Assembly: GCA_030068145.1 (NCBI GenBank)
Contig: JAPJBO010000715.1
Coordinates: 1-64,000 of the forward strand
Source: Diplonema papillatum
Taxonomy: Eukaryota > Euglenozoa > Diplonemea > Diplonemida > Diplonemidae
Direction: 5' to 3'
DNA: 64,000 nt
Part shown: positions 9,610 to 19,345 of the stretch, piece after piece
Numbering within the stretch: the stretch's first letter is position 1
How the letters are laid out: each line of letters opens with the position of its first letter
Notes under the pieces: model-generated
Database searches by the model: none
What the model was told of the DNA's origin: nothing
Seen by the model: only the letters and a program-made list of their open reading frames with translations
Made by a program: the position numbers and the translations under genes

Positions 9610-9762
9610 CCTTGGCTGTGCGGCCTTGGCGACTTCGTGGCGCTATTTATTTTGCCCGCCGCACATATGGGGGAAGGGTTCTTTTTCCCTCGAACCTTAA
9701 GCGTCCACATGTGGACAAAACGTATTTTCTCCGAGACCGAAAACGGAGCGTAAGCCCTCGAA
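9610..9762 (-). mobile_element. Partial, inverted copy of the hAT-type MITE at 16017
   Basis: It shares GGCTGTGCGGCCTTG, the CCCTCGAACCTTAAGCG segment and the GGAGCGTAAGCCCT terminus with 16017-16323, but in the opposite order and strand, so it is an inverted and incomplete copy. There is no coding sequence. Confidence 0.6.
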
Positions 9763-9939
9763 TACCAAAAGGAAAGTATCCGGGGAGGCATGCTGTGTCG
9801 AACAGTAGCAGGGGTCCAAGACATAGTAGCACACAATAAACGCTAGAATGTCATCCGAAGTTCCCCACCAAAACGTCTGCCGCCGCCGTTGACCGCCCAC
9901 CGTCGCAGAGCCGCGAGTGCCTTTTCGTAGTGCCAATAA

Positions 9940-10045
9940 ATTGTAAACACGAAAGAGAACGCTGGATGCGTGTTTGGGAGAAGATTTGCCGCTGACGATC
10001 ATATTCACTCACTATCAGGCTAATCCTCCCCCAGCACGCGCAAAC
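9940..10045 (+). repeat. Dispersed motif copy 1 (related to the 55.2 kb copy)
   Basis: GTAAACACGAAAGAGAACGC, then TGGATGCGT, a 50-base spacer with TATCAGGCTAATCCTCCCCC and CGCAAACAAG. It aligns over about 110 bases with 55203-55312, and its ends resemble the TGGCAGCG / GCACAAACAAA ends of the 108-bp repeats flanking the tyrosine-recombinase element. Confidence 0.55.
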
Positions 10046-10315
10046 AAGAAAATTTGCCAACCAACACTAAGTGAGCTTACACTCTACAAACTTTCACTCT
10101 AGTACGAAAGGCACTATATATTCGGACTGACTACAGGGGCCGGCACGCGCTAACAAACACACGCCTGTTCTCGTTTTGTATTTCACCTGGAAATTGACCA
10201 CGACCATTTGATTCAGCGCATACGAGTATGCTAACACCGATCTGAACGGGCGCTCTGAGTTGCCGATCCTTCGCACCAGAGAATAGTCTTCAACCCGGCC
10301 TTAATACCGCGACAG

Positions 10316-10574
10316 GTGAGTCGATCATCGTGAAGCGACCGCACGGCAGCATCTGCTCGAGGCAGCCTCTTTTCAGTTTGGCGAACGTCGTGATGGGCAT
10401 CAGCATCCACAGCGGCGTGGTTTGCATCGGGACAATAGGAGACGCGCAACGGCTGGATACAACCGTGATAAGCAACGTCGTGAACCTCGGCGCCCGATTC
10501 GAACGCCTCACGAAGTACTACGGCGCACGGATACTAATATCAGCCCGCGCTGCACAGGCCGTTGACATGAGCAG
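10316..10574 (+). CDS. Class III cyclase, exon B
   Basis: This exon encodes the second half of the cyclase catalytic core. 'MGISIHSGVVCIGTIGDAQR' matches the canonical GIHSG...G..G...R segment, followed by 'LDTTVISNVVNLGARFERLTK', which carries the substrate Asp/Thr and the transition-state Asn and Arg (VNLGAR). The acceptor is CGACAG at 10310-10315, and the two leading bases complete a Gly codon with exon A. The donor is AGCAG|GTATTC at 10575, leaving phase 2. Together with exons A and C the domain is complete apart from the Asp-to-Gly change in exon A. Confidence 0.86.
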
Positions 10575-11213
10575 GTATTCGAACAAACTTTCAGTAACCT
10601 TCGATCTTGTTCGTACCGAAAAATAGTAGGTGGTGGCTACATGAAACTGAACAAAGCAGACTGTGCTGCCTCCGACTCAAGCTTTGCAAGCTGTGGTTGA
10701 CCGTCACATTCCTGGACCCGGAGCGGCCTTTTTCTCTTCTTCTTCTCACTTGTCACGCAGCTTTTTGGTTGCGAGTCAGCAGACACAATCATTTTCTGAC
10801 ACTTCACTTCTGGTCAGCTATGCCTTTTTCTTGGCTGCCCAGAACCAGGGAAACCCTGCTACACGGAAGCCAAGCTTCACGTGTTCGGCGGTACTGCAGA
10901 GCCACGGGCCTATGGGTCAAGTGGCTACCGGTTTCCCAAGCTAAAGCATCAAGGCGTGGCGCACCTTGGGGCTTGACGCTCGCGCCGAACACAAAGCTCG
11001 TCGAGACGGTCAGCCACAGGGCAGAGCGGACGGGGTTGTAGCACTGTGCTGCCTCCGACTCAAGCTTTTTCTTTTTCTTCTGTCTACTTTCTTGGCTGCT
11101 AGGAAAGGTCATCACGCTTTTAAGTACCAACAATCTTGCGGGCTACGTATTGTCGGCGGTTTATCTGAGTTCCTGACCTGATGTGTGTGCTTAACGAATA
11201 TACAATCTTGCAG
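10575..11213 (+). other. Cyclase intron 2
   Basis: Its two edges share GCAGGTA (GCAG|GTATTC at the donor and GCAG|GTACGC after the acceptor). Phase 2 on both sides restores an Arg codon. The intron is mainly two SINE-family copies. Confidence 0.7.
10839..11087 (-). mobile_element. SINE-like element with 12-bp target duplication (in cyclase intron 2)
   Basis: Flanked by the direct repeat TTTCTTGGCTGC at 10827-10838 and 11088-11099. The body starts CCAGAACCAGGGAAACCCTG and ends with a pyrimidine-rich tail (AAGCTTTTTCTTTTTCTTC). A tail-end fragment of the same family lies just upstream at 10660-10750. Other copies are at 15126, 35235, 48307, 55535 and 55690. No clear pol III A/B boxes could be assigned, so SINE is an inference from the tail, length (about 250-290 bp) and target duplications. 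Confidence 0.72.
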
Positions 11214-11424
11214 GTACGCCCATCGGTCAATCGGAAAACTGGTTGTAAAGGGGTCAAGCGAAGCATACGAGCTCCTCGATGTTTTCCACACGGACTCGTA
11301 TCGCGAGAAGCGCTTTAAACAGGACACGAAGGATGAGTTTCAGAAGGCGCTCGTTTACTACGGCGACCGGAAGTGGGAGAGGGCGTCCCGGGCTTTCAAG
11401 TTCAGGCTGCCGGTCACGTTTGAC
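11214..11424 (+). CDS. Class III cyclase, exon C (post-catalytic segment)
   Basis: It encodes 'YAHRSIGKLVVKGSSEAYELLDVF', which matches the conserved 'R.lGk..vKG..epv.lyeV' end of class III cyclase domains, then a helical tail with 'FQKALVYYGDRKWERASRAF'. The family commonly has such an 'F..Al..Y..g.w..A...F' segment. The acceptor is CTTGCAG at 11207-11213. A likely donor is GAC|GTATGC at 11425, in line with the GTAT donors elsewhere in the window; otherwise the frame runs to a stop at 11452. Any further exon downstream was not found. Confidence 0.8.
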
Positions 11425-11509
11425 GTATGCCGCCGATCTACCCCCCTTTTCTAGTTTACCGCCCCCCTCGTACTATTTAGGTGGTAAACATCGGATATCT
11501 CCTGTTAAG

Positions 11510-11800
11510 TAAAGGTGTAATACCCTTATACATCCCAACACTTGAAGTTTTGTTGGTGTAATTCCCTCATATCCCAACACTTGAGGGCAAGGCAATCCCA
11601 TTGGGATATAAGAGAACAAATCTTGTTGTCCCATTGGGATATAAGGGAACAAAATTTGAAGTTGTTCGGAAAAATGTTGGACCGGAAAAAAGTCCAAATA
11701 TTTTTCAGACCCCCCAAAAGTCCAAAGAAATTCAAGTCCAAACGTTTTTCCGGTCCAAAAAATATTTTTCCGGCAAAACTAGTTTCACTGGATGCCTTGC
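11510..11800. repeat. Short palindromic repeats (CCCATTGGGATATAAG and GGACCGGAAAAA families)
   Basis: Two small repeat types are abutted. TTATATCCCAACACTTGA / CCCATTGGGATATAAG pairs form hairpins (related copy at 20210-20290). GTTCGGAAAAATGTTGGACC followed by AGTCCAAA and a mirrored CCGGTCCAAA recurs inside the element at 35671. No protein is supported. Confidence 0.6.
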
Positions 11801-12024
11801 GAAATAAAGCCAACGGAGCCGAGTAGCCGTGGACAAAAGAGCAGTCGTTGCGGATGATGAGTTTTGAGACTGAACAGTGACCGTATCCTATGAAAGGCAG
11901 GCATGCAGCGAGCTAATCAGTGAGAACTGCGACGCGGATTTGAGGTATGAAGAACTAATCTTCGTTTGCCAACTTGTCAGAAGCGCAAGCACCACTCAAA
12001 TTCCCGCCACCTATGCCTAGGCAT

Positions 12025-12190
12025 ACTGTGCATACGAGTCGTATTCTCGTCTAAACTCGTATTTCGGTCTTCGGAGCAAATTCTCGCCAAACGACTCGTA
12101 TTCTCGTGTCAAACTCGTCAAACTCGTCTAAACTCGTATCATTCTCGTCCAAACTCGTCTAAACTCGTATTGACGAGTTTAGACGAGTAC
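12025..12190. repeat. Degenerate tandem repeat of CTCGTCTAAACTCGTATT
   Basis: Variants of TCTCGTCTAAACTCGTA recur many times and end in an inverted copy (GACGAGTTTAGACGAG at 12172-12187). The same words form a palindrome at 12890-12930 (ATTCTCGTCT ... AGACGAGAAT). Confidence 0.75.
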
Positions 12191-12969
12191 AGGCTATTTC
12201 ACTGTGGAACACGGTATTTGGCCTTCTGTGCCACTTTTCTTCACCACAAGGTATCCTGCGACCCGCTGTTCCTCGTTTCCTTCAGCTCCTGGGTTCCAAG
12301 AATTCCTGCTCCCGAACTGTCGCTTTTCAGCCTACGGTTTTCAGGGTTGGTTGGATAATTTGAGGATGACCAGCCACACGAAGAAGACCAAGAGTATTCG
12401 CAACAGCATCGGCAAGATAGGCAAGACGGGGGTCCGGTACACTTGAATGTCCACAAACCAGCAGAGTACCCCATCACGACTTCAGGTCAAGCATATGGAG
12501 GCGGTGCCGCGACGCCCACGTGCTATGCACCTCGTTGAGAAGGAAGCGATTCTCAGCAGGATACTTGATGCTCACCATGACTTCTTTGAACCGAGAGATG
12601 AGAGCAGGGAAATGTTACATGGAACTGTTAGCGAGGGTTTAGCACGAGACGGATGAGCCACATGATTGGTCCCATGATGGGTGAGGGCGGCATTTGTTGG
12701 CAGCATCGACATCGATTTTATCACGGTGAAACGCTGCCATCACTTCCTCTCTGGTCGCGTTGCGTCGTTTATGGACCAGAACCAGCCCAGGAGGTTTTCC
12801 TCCGAACACAACATGTCTTAGCACCAAAGAATATGTCTCAAAAATGACCTCGTGGCCAAAATACCCCCAGTAAAACCACCTTCAAAAAATTCTCGTCTGA
12901 ACTCGTTTGACGAGTTTAGACGAGAATCTGATGACCCCCCCCCCCCCCCCCCCCCCTACAGTGCAGTTG

Positions 12970-13128
12970 ACCAGACTCACACCGCAGTCCTGTCTGCAGA
13001 CACTCAGGTTCCACGCTGATGATGGTCCGCCTTATGTGTCCGTGGCTTAAAGGACCGAAACACGGCGCAGACGGGACCAGTGCGGTGTTGAGCACATACC
13101 CATTCCAAGCACGTTCTTGCAATCCCCC
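12970..13128. repeat. R1 dispersed repeat, copy 1
   Basis: A roughly 160-bp conserved unit from ACCAGACTCACACCGCAG to CAAGCACGTTCTTGCAATC followed by poly-C. Other copies are at 13461, 19346, 35599 (interrupted) and 56906. On the minus strand all copies keep the same readable peptide core ('LNTALVPSAPCFGPL', then 'EPECLQTGLRC'), suggesting a former coding fragment. Confidence 0.8.
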
Positions 13129-13460
13129 CATTCCAGTAGGGTACTTCGCGTAACGCGACTTGCTGCCCTCAGCACGCAGGATTACTTCCTCGCACTCTTT
13201 TCCTTTTGGTACTTCAACCATTGGTGCTGCACACGGCAACCCCATGTCCACTGTGCTCTGCGGAGTTTACTTCGCAGATTGCCACCGTAAAAAGAAGACA
13301 AGTCAGTGCTGCCTAGCGAGTCGCAGTCACAATCAGGGCGAGTGCCCTGAGTTTTTTAACTGATTGCTCAGACACGGTTGTAGGGGCCTTCTCCCCGTGA
13401 CGGATTCGCCTGTGCTCTAGTAGCACGGGTGGTCCTGGCTGTGACGAGCTACGATCAGCC

Positions 13461-13622
13461 GCCTGACAAACCAGACTCACACCGCAGTCCTGTCTGCAGA
13501 CACTCAGGTTCCACGCTGATGATGGTCCGCCTTATGTGTCCGTGGCTTAAAGGACCGAAACACGGCGCAGACGGGACCAGTGCGGTGTTGAGCACATACC
13601 CATTCCAAGCACGTTCTTGCAA
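13461..13622. repeat. R1 dispersed repeat, copy 2
   Basis: Nearly identical to the copy 350 bp upstream. It is preceded by GGATTCGCCTGTGCTCTAG, which also precedes the 19.3 kb copy, so the repeat unit extends upstream in some copies. Confidence 0.8.
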
Positions 13623-13965
13623 ACCCCCCCCCCCCCTCTACAGTGCAGTTGCCTTGGAGGCTGGGTGGTCAAATTCTCTAAGGTGAAATGGTCAAAATTC
13701 CCTGCCAAAAGTGGGCCCACAAAAATTTTCCAAAGTGTGGTGTTTGGGGTATTTGGGGCAAAAAAAAATTTTTTGTTTTCTGACCGCCCACCGTGGTGAC
13801 CACCTTAGAGAGTGACAGGTAGCGTCCCCCCCCTCCACAGTGAAAATAGCCTGAGGAGGGGGGGGGGGTCAGCCGGCTGATGGATGGATGGATGGTTCTT
13901 AACAAGATGCCTGGGGGGGGGCTTGAGGTGAATCTCGCAACCGCTGCTGAACAGACTCAAATAAT

Positions 13966-14288
<323 letters not shown>

Positions 14289-14289
14289 T

Positions 14290-14685
14290 TCCAGTGGTAA
14301 CTGTAGGAATCTCTCAACAAGGAACGGAGAACGCACTTACCTGTTGTACACTAAACCTCACATTACTGAATACTCACGAATCATATTCCGCTACTTTTAC
14401 ATACACCACAACAACAACAACAACACCACAATACAGACCGATGCGCACGAAGACGATATGGGCCATAAAGCCGCCGAAACAAAGCTCTACTTCTGCAAGC
14501 AGTACGCAACGGAAGGCGTCCCGTTTCCGCATTGGTCAGGGGAAGACGTTTGGCCCCAGAAGTGAGCTGCGGGCGCTGCTGCTTCTGCCACTCGGTTCCT
14601 TGTCGAAAGACTCCGGAGGTGTACCGTGATCGACAGCGGCAGGCAATGCGATGCAGCTCCACGCGGAGACCGAATTTTCGCAGAA
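14290..14685. other. Unassigned stretch between microsatellite and tandem repeat
   Basis: A short open stretch on the plus strand reads '...YFCKQYATEGVPFPHWSGEDVWPQK' and stops at 14563. I do not recognise it, and nothing else here is supported. Confidence 0.4.
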
Positions 14686-14868
14686 GTTCGTCTTCTTGTT
14701 GCATTGGTGGGGAGTTATTTGCATGCAAATGAGTACCACACTATAGCAGAAGTTCGTCTTCTTGTTGCATTGGTGGGGAGTCATTTGCGTGCAAATGAGT
14801 ACCACACTGAGGAGTTATTTGCATGCAAATGAGTACCACAGTATAGCAGAAGTTCGTCTTCCTACGAT
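14686..14868. repeat. Tandem repeat, about 62-bp unit, carrying ATGCAAAT octamers
   Basis: AGCAGAAGTTCGTCTTCTTG followed by TTGCATTGGTGGGGAG and TTTGCATGCAAATGAGTACC recurs two and a half times. TTTGCATGCAAA inside the unit is a palindrome. Confidence 0.8.
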
Positions 14869-14999
14869 CTAAGAATTTCACCTCTGACGTAGGAGTACGT
14901 ACGACCCTATTGATCCCGCGCAACGACGCCTTAGATGAAACTCAAGAGAACCGTTAAGAACTTCGTTTTGATGATTCCTACCCGGGTTAAAGAGACCAA

Positions 15000-15128
15000 A
15001 AGTTATACACCGCGAAAGTAGGAGAAACTAGAAAGGGAAACTACAGTTTTCTGGACGTGGTTTCAGGTGGCGAATTTGCAAATGATGATGATCATACTTG
15101 GGCGGCTCAGGTTCCTCACACATTGCGT
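15000..15128. repeat. Dispersed repeat shared with 33395-33515
   Basis: Both places hold ACACCGCGA(A/G)AGTAGG, TGGACGTGGTTTCAG, ACTTGGGCGGTTCAG-like words, then TTCCTCACACATTGC and TGTGGCTAA. No coding function is seen. Confidence 0.65.
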
Positions 15129-15290
15129 GTGGCTAAGAAGAAGAAGAAAGAAAAAGAAAAAGAAAAGGCCGCTCCTGGAACGTGACGGTAAACCACAGCT
15201 TGCAAAGCTTGAGTCGGAGGCAGCACAGTGCCGCAGAACACGTGAAGCTTGGCTCCCGTGTGGCAGGCTTTCCCTTGTGGTACCTGCATG
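15126..15290 (+). mobile_element. SINE-family fragment
   Basis: An A/G-rich start (AAGAAAGAAAAAGAAAAAG), then GCCGCTCCTGGAACGTGACG, the GCTTGCAAAGCTTGAGTCGG core, and the CACGTGAAGCTTGGCTCCCG end. The middle of the family consensus is deleted. Confidence 0.7.
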
Positions 15291-15310
15291 TGCAGGGCAT
15301 TAGCTTCCCA

Positions 15311-15342
15311 TTCCAAATTCCGTCAGCTGACGGAATTTGGAA
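15311..15342. repeat. Perfect 32-bp palindrome
   Basis: TTCCAAATTCCGTCAG is followed immediately by its exact reverse complement. GACGGAATTTGGAAAA recurs at 15934, so these could be the fused ends of a small inverted-repeat element. Confidence 0.9.
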
Positions 15343-15344
15343 AT

Positions 15345-16008
15345 CCGGGCGGCTCAAAAAATTAAAAAAGAAAAGTCCAAAAAACGACCTTCGATGAAAA
15401 AAATAACGCTAAAAAAAATTGTGGGGGTCCGGTGGAGGCGTGGGTTAGGCCAGCTGTGCCAGGAAGCTGGCTGGCGGTCAGGGGCTGGCCATCGGTGGGT
15501 CGCCGCTGGGCATGGTGGGCTGACTGGCAGAAGTTTGGGGCTGCCGTCGGTGCTGAGCCGAGTGAGAGAGTCGAGGCTCAATAGCAGCCCAGAATTGTTG
15601 ACAGATTCTCTCCGAGTTGACACAAGTGCCTTGTTCCGTGTGATCTCCGGTCTGCATCTACTCGTGCCAATGATTTACCAGCACACACTATCTGAGTGGT
15701 GGATGAATTTGAAATGGGCTGTTGGCTTCAGGAGTTCGCACCAGGGGGAGCGGGGCGAGGGTCACACAGATGGCAAACAGTGCCACCAGTACGTTGGTCG
15801 TATGTCTTACGCGACAAACGGACTGAGAAGTGCAAACTCGTTCTCCACCTGAATGTACCGTACCGTATGCCAGGGGGCGGTGCCCCCCCCGGACCCCCCC
15901 TTTTGAGAGCGGGAAAAGCAAATTGGCTATTGAGACGGAATTTGGAAAACTGAGGAAAAATGAAGCTAATAGCCTGTCACCTGCCTGCGGCTAAAAAAAA
16001 AAAAAAGG
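15345..16008. other. No recognisable gene
   Basis: Open frames here have no recognisable domain. The stretch holds A-rich runs and poly-C, and ends in poly-A next to the MITE at 16017. Confidence 0.5.
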
Positions 16009-16016
16009 GAGTCGAG

Positions 16017-16323
16017 CAGGGCTTACGCTCCGTTTTCGGTCTCAGAGAAAATACGTGTGGTCCACGTCTGGGCGCTTAAGGTTCGAGGGAAAAAAAACCT
16101 TTCCCCGTATGTGCGACGGCAAAAAAAAAAATAGCGTCGCTACTGGACTTGGCGACACCTGGCTGTGCGGCCTTGACCACTAGTGGGCCTAGACTCCCCT
16201 GCATGTGGACCAATAAATCAAAATCCACATGTGGTACCTGTGGATCCACACGTGGGGGAACAAAATCCAAAAAGAATTAACGTGTGGAAATCCACACGTT
16301 CCACACGTGGAGCGTAAGCCCTG
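16017..16323. mobile_element. hAT-type MITE with 8-bp target site duplication
   Basis: The ends are CAGGGCTTACGCTCC (16017) and its mirror GGAGCGTAAGCCCTG (ending 16323). Flanking direct repeats GAGTCGAG occur at 16009-16016 and 16324-16331. Eight-base duplications with CAGGG termini are typical of hAT transposons. The 307-bp body is non-coding and contains several GTGTGGA/TCCACAC palindromes. Confidence 0.88.
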
Positions 16324-16761
16324 GAGTCGAGAGAATCGATCCAACGAAATCGAAGCTGAGCTGTACTTCTGCAAGCACGCCCCGCCCTTGTCCCATCGTG
16401 CCTCGTTGTTTCGAGATATCCCTTCGCTCTCTCGGTTTTCTGGCCTCGGTATGTGGTGCTGCTAGGATGCATTTCGCGCCTTCCTCGCTCGCCGACAACC
16501 GTTTTTCATGCCGAAACCGGGAGAGAACGAATGTTTCGCGTCTTCAGCAGCGACAGGTCGGAATTTCCAAGTCTGGGGGTGGGGTGGATGCAACCTTGCA
16601 AGTTAGGTCTCTGTTATTACTCTCCTTCTCTCTCGTTCAACAAACCTACGCGTCCCTTCTCTCTCCACAAATCGGTGTATCTTGGCAGTGGGCTGGAAGG
16701 TACTTTGCACGGATGAAAAAGCTGCGACAAGGGCGTACTTGCCGCCCTGACCTTCTTGTTA

Positions 16762-17050
16762 GTAGTTAGCGGCGTATGGTGGTCCTTTTTTCAAGATGGA
16801 TTGTGTCTGTTTCTCTCTCTCCCTTAGGGTTGCCGCCCGAGGGAACCGGCTGTGAGCCGAAGCTCGACGCCGGTCTCGCCGGATTGCACCAGGAGAGAAC
16901 TTCGCGGCGGATCACAAAGCACTCGCCCTGCACGAGGCACGCGCCCAAGACCCGTGCACGGCTACCGTAGCACCCTCCATGTTCGCACCTTCCTCGGATG
17001 CTACGGTCTACAGGACGAGACTGCACTCCTTGTCATACGCCGCTAACTAC
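16762..17050. mobile_element. Small transposon with 17-bp perfect terminal inverted repeats
   Basis: GTAGTTAGCGGCGTATG at 16762-16778 and its exact reverse complement at 17034-17050 bound a 289-bp non-coding body. Most of the body (16790-17010) is repeated at 29033-29245 without these ends. No target duplication is obvious. Confidence 0.78.
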
Positions 17051-17055
17051 CAGGG

Positions 17056-17215
17056 CAACAACCAGGAACACACTGGTAGGTGAGCAGCGACACCTCCCGA
17101 AAGTGAGCCAAGGGCGAAGGACGTATCTGCGGCTGCTGCGGCAGTTGCCCCACACGCAGAACGCGGGGAAGGGGAACGTGTTTTCCCAACTATATTGAAG
17201 CCCCTTCCCAAGTCC
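17056..17215. repeat. Repeat segment, inverted relative to 29252-29404
   Basis: Contains GGCAACAACCAGGAACACAC, GGTGAGCAGCGACACCTCCC and CAACTATATTGAAGCCCC. The reverse complement of this stretch is found at 29252-29404, directly after the partner of 16790-17010, so part of a longer repeat has been inverted here. Confidence 0.75.
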
Positions 17216-17224
17216 AATATGGTC

Positions 17225-17479
17225 GCGCGACCCTTCGTGGGATCTGATCGGTGATCACTCGGGACACCTCAAGCCAGCTCTTGGTTCTCCCGCGTCGCCA
17301 GTCCTGCTTACCAGAAGTGGCCCACGTAGAACCAGGATTCTACGTCAGGGGTCAATGAAGCAACCCCCGAGCTCACGCCCATCTTTTGAAAGTCTGAGAC
17401 TAGGTCGTCTAGGAAGCGATTTCCCCAATGCCTCCAATCATTCGCTTTACCTGGCGGAACTCCTGTTTTGGTTCTAGCC

Positions 17480-17510
<31 letters not shown>

Positions 17511-17540
17511 TACTAGATGGTTCGATGAGTTTTTCGCTTT
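17225..17540 (-). rRNA. 28S (LSU) rRNA fragment, diverged, antisense
   Basis: Read on the minus strand, it holds conserved LSU rRNA words in correct order: AACCATCTAGTAAGCTGGTT, CCTCCGAAGTTTCCCTCAGG, AAAGCGAATGATTGGAGGCA, GACGTAGAATCC, GTGGGCCACTTCTGGTAAGC and GGACTGGCGACGCGGGAGAA. Several positions differ from the usual sequence and from the second copy at 42259, and homology fades at both ends. It is therefore a nuclear rDNA-derived pseudogene, not an rDNA unit. Confidence 0.85.
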
Positions 17541-18210
17541 ACTGTAACTGCGATCCGATGAGTGATGTTATCACTTCAACAACCTTTGCAAGTAGCGATG
17601 CCGTAAATGGGTTTATTAGTGAAGGGTTTTATTAGTGAGCGGTCAAATCAGTGAAATTCTTAGCTTACAGAATTAGTAAGCATTTGACCGTTCACTATTT
17701 AAAACGGGCCTTTTGAGTGCACTTGGCGTACTGGGGGGCAAGGTTTGGAATCCTTCACCTTCACCTGGGTGTGTACTTACGAAACCGAAACCTGGCGACG
17801 GAGTGACGCCGGGAACGCTACCCCGACCAGCACGAAGGCGCTGAGGACCCCGTTTCTATTACAGAACGGTCAAATTCGTGAGGGTTTTGGCTGATTTTGG
17901 GGTAGGTGAACATTTAGCCCTTCTCACTACCCATTTACGGTATCTCGGGGGGAAGTACATATATTAGCGCCGTCTTCTTTCCCCGCAAGCCAATCGTGGA
18001 TGCCAGAAGCGGGCTTATTGCTAAGCATCTGCTTTCGTCAACCCACGGGGCTCAGTCTCCTCGTTCGTGATCATCATTTAATCCTCTGTTTCCAATCTGG
18101 CAAGTTCCCCCCTCAACACCGGCTGTTCCCCAGAATCGACATATTTGGTGACGGTCCCGCGGGATAAATAATACGACTACAAAAATGGATGTTTTTGTGT
18201 GTCCAGCAAA
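17541..18210. other. Unassigned stretch after the rRNA fragment
   Basis: It contains a hairpin (CGGTCAAAT ... ATTTGACCG at 17640-17690) and related GGTCAAAT words at 17870, but no gene, clear rRNA homology or transposon end that I can support. Confidence 0.4.
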
Positions 18211-18221
18211 TGCAATTTGTC

Positions 18222-18320
18222 AAGAACAAAATCGCCCGATCGATGGCAGCGTACTATCCTCACTCCCGTAGATGAACAAAACAGGTTTGAAGGAAGTGCG
18301 CACAAACAAAAACCGCGCTT
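18222..18320 (+). repeat. Dispersed motif copy 2 (TGGCAGCGTACT ... GCGCACAAACAAAAA)
   Basis: GATGGCAGCGTACT, a spacer with GAACAAAACAGGTTTG, then GTGCGCACAAACAAAAACC. It has the same start, middle and end words as the copies at 45846, 48214 and inside the 108-bp repeats of the tyrosine-recombinase element. Confidence 0.6.
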
Positions 18321-18374
18321 ACGCCCGCCGCTAAACCCTTAGTCTAGAGCTGCCTGTGTTTCGTGCAGGTGATG

Positions 18375-18700
18375 GAACAAAACTTTTACATACGCACCAG
18401 CTTGGAAGGAAATGCTTAACAATAGCTGCCAGACTAAGAACCGAAGGGATCCCAAGTGCTGTAACTACCGAACCACGTGTTGAAGGGATGTGAGGTCATG
18501 CGGGTCTACCCCAACACGACAAATCACACATACATAACAGGTCAAAGTCCTGAGTGAGAAACCAACACACGGTGGTGTAAGCGAAGAACAGATCAGATTG
18601 TGTTTGTATTGCATTTTCCGCTCTCCCTCTATATTTGCTCCCTTCCATTCGGAGTCAAAGCAGCTACGTCGAGTGTTTTCCACTCTAAAAGAAACAGTCT
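18375..18700. repeat. Solo arm of the foldback element found at 30.7-31.8 kb
   Basis: It matches 30720-30985 along CCAAGTGCTGTAACTACCGA, CATGCGGGTCTACCCCAACA, GATCAGATTGTGTTTGTATT and TCGGAGTCAAAGCAGCTACG. Only one arm is present and no mirrored partner lies nearby. Confidence 0.8.
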
Positions 18701-19340
18701 AGAAAAGGCGTGCTTTTTCACTTTTTCGACGACAGTTGCGGTGTCGCAAACAGATGGGTACCAGTCGCTTGTTCGACTTCCGATTCCTCATGTGCAACCT
18801 CCCCTTGCGAGTTCCAGGGCTCAGTCTTCTGCCCTGAGGGAGAGACTACAGATCACAGAGCGATGGCAGCCGAACCTTCTTCAGTGGCCAAATCAGCAGT
18901 TACACGTTTCCTCTAATCGACCCGTTCAGTCGTGCCTCTATGGTATTTCTTTCTGCAAGCGTCACGCGGCGAAGCTGAGGCAGCTCCTGAGCCAGCCTCA
19001 GCTGGTGTGTGTCCTTCCTTTTGCTCCTTTTTAGGGAGCAGGGTGAAAATGACGTCCTTTTTCTCCTTTTTGCTCCTTTTCAGGAAACAGGGCGTGAAAA
19101 AAGGACTTCCTTTTGCTCCGTTTTGCTCCTTGTAGGGAACAGGGTGAAAAAGAACAAGGGAAAACTCTTGGCAACGGGGTACCCCTATCCAGGACATTCC
19201 TCTCACCGCTTCTTCATGGAACTTGGTACAGGAGTTGTGCACAAGCTTTCGGGGTGTCTCACTGAACACCTCCCCCCTCCACGAAGCTGTGCACGGTATT
19301 CTCCCAGTGACGGATTCGCCTGTGCTCTAGTAGCACGGGT
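18700..19340. other. No recognisable gene
   Basis: The stretch contains three copies of a TTTTGCTCC...AGGGAGCAGGGTGAAAA(A) repeat (19018-19160). The longest frames lack any recognisable domain. Confidence 0.45.
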
Positions 19341-19345
19341 GGTCC

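Larger units (their letters stand above)
7541..10315 (+). other. Cyclase intron 1 (2.8 kb, filled with transposon relics)
   Basis: Donor GACAG|GTG and acceptor GACAG|GTG share the same 8 bases (GACAGGTG) at both ends. The intron contains a 581-bp inverted-repeat element, a poly-C tract, a minus-strand USP-like relic, a partial hAT-type MITE and one copy of the TGGCAGCG-type motif. The exon phases on both sides agree (phase 1), which supports the boundaries. Confidence 0.7.
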
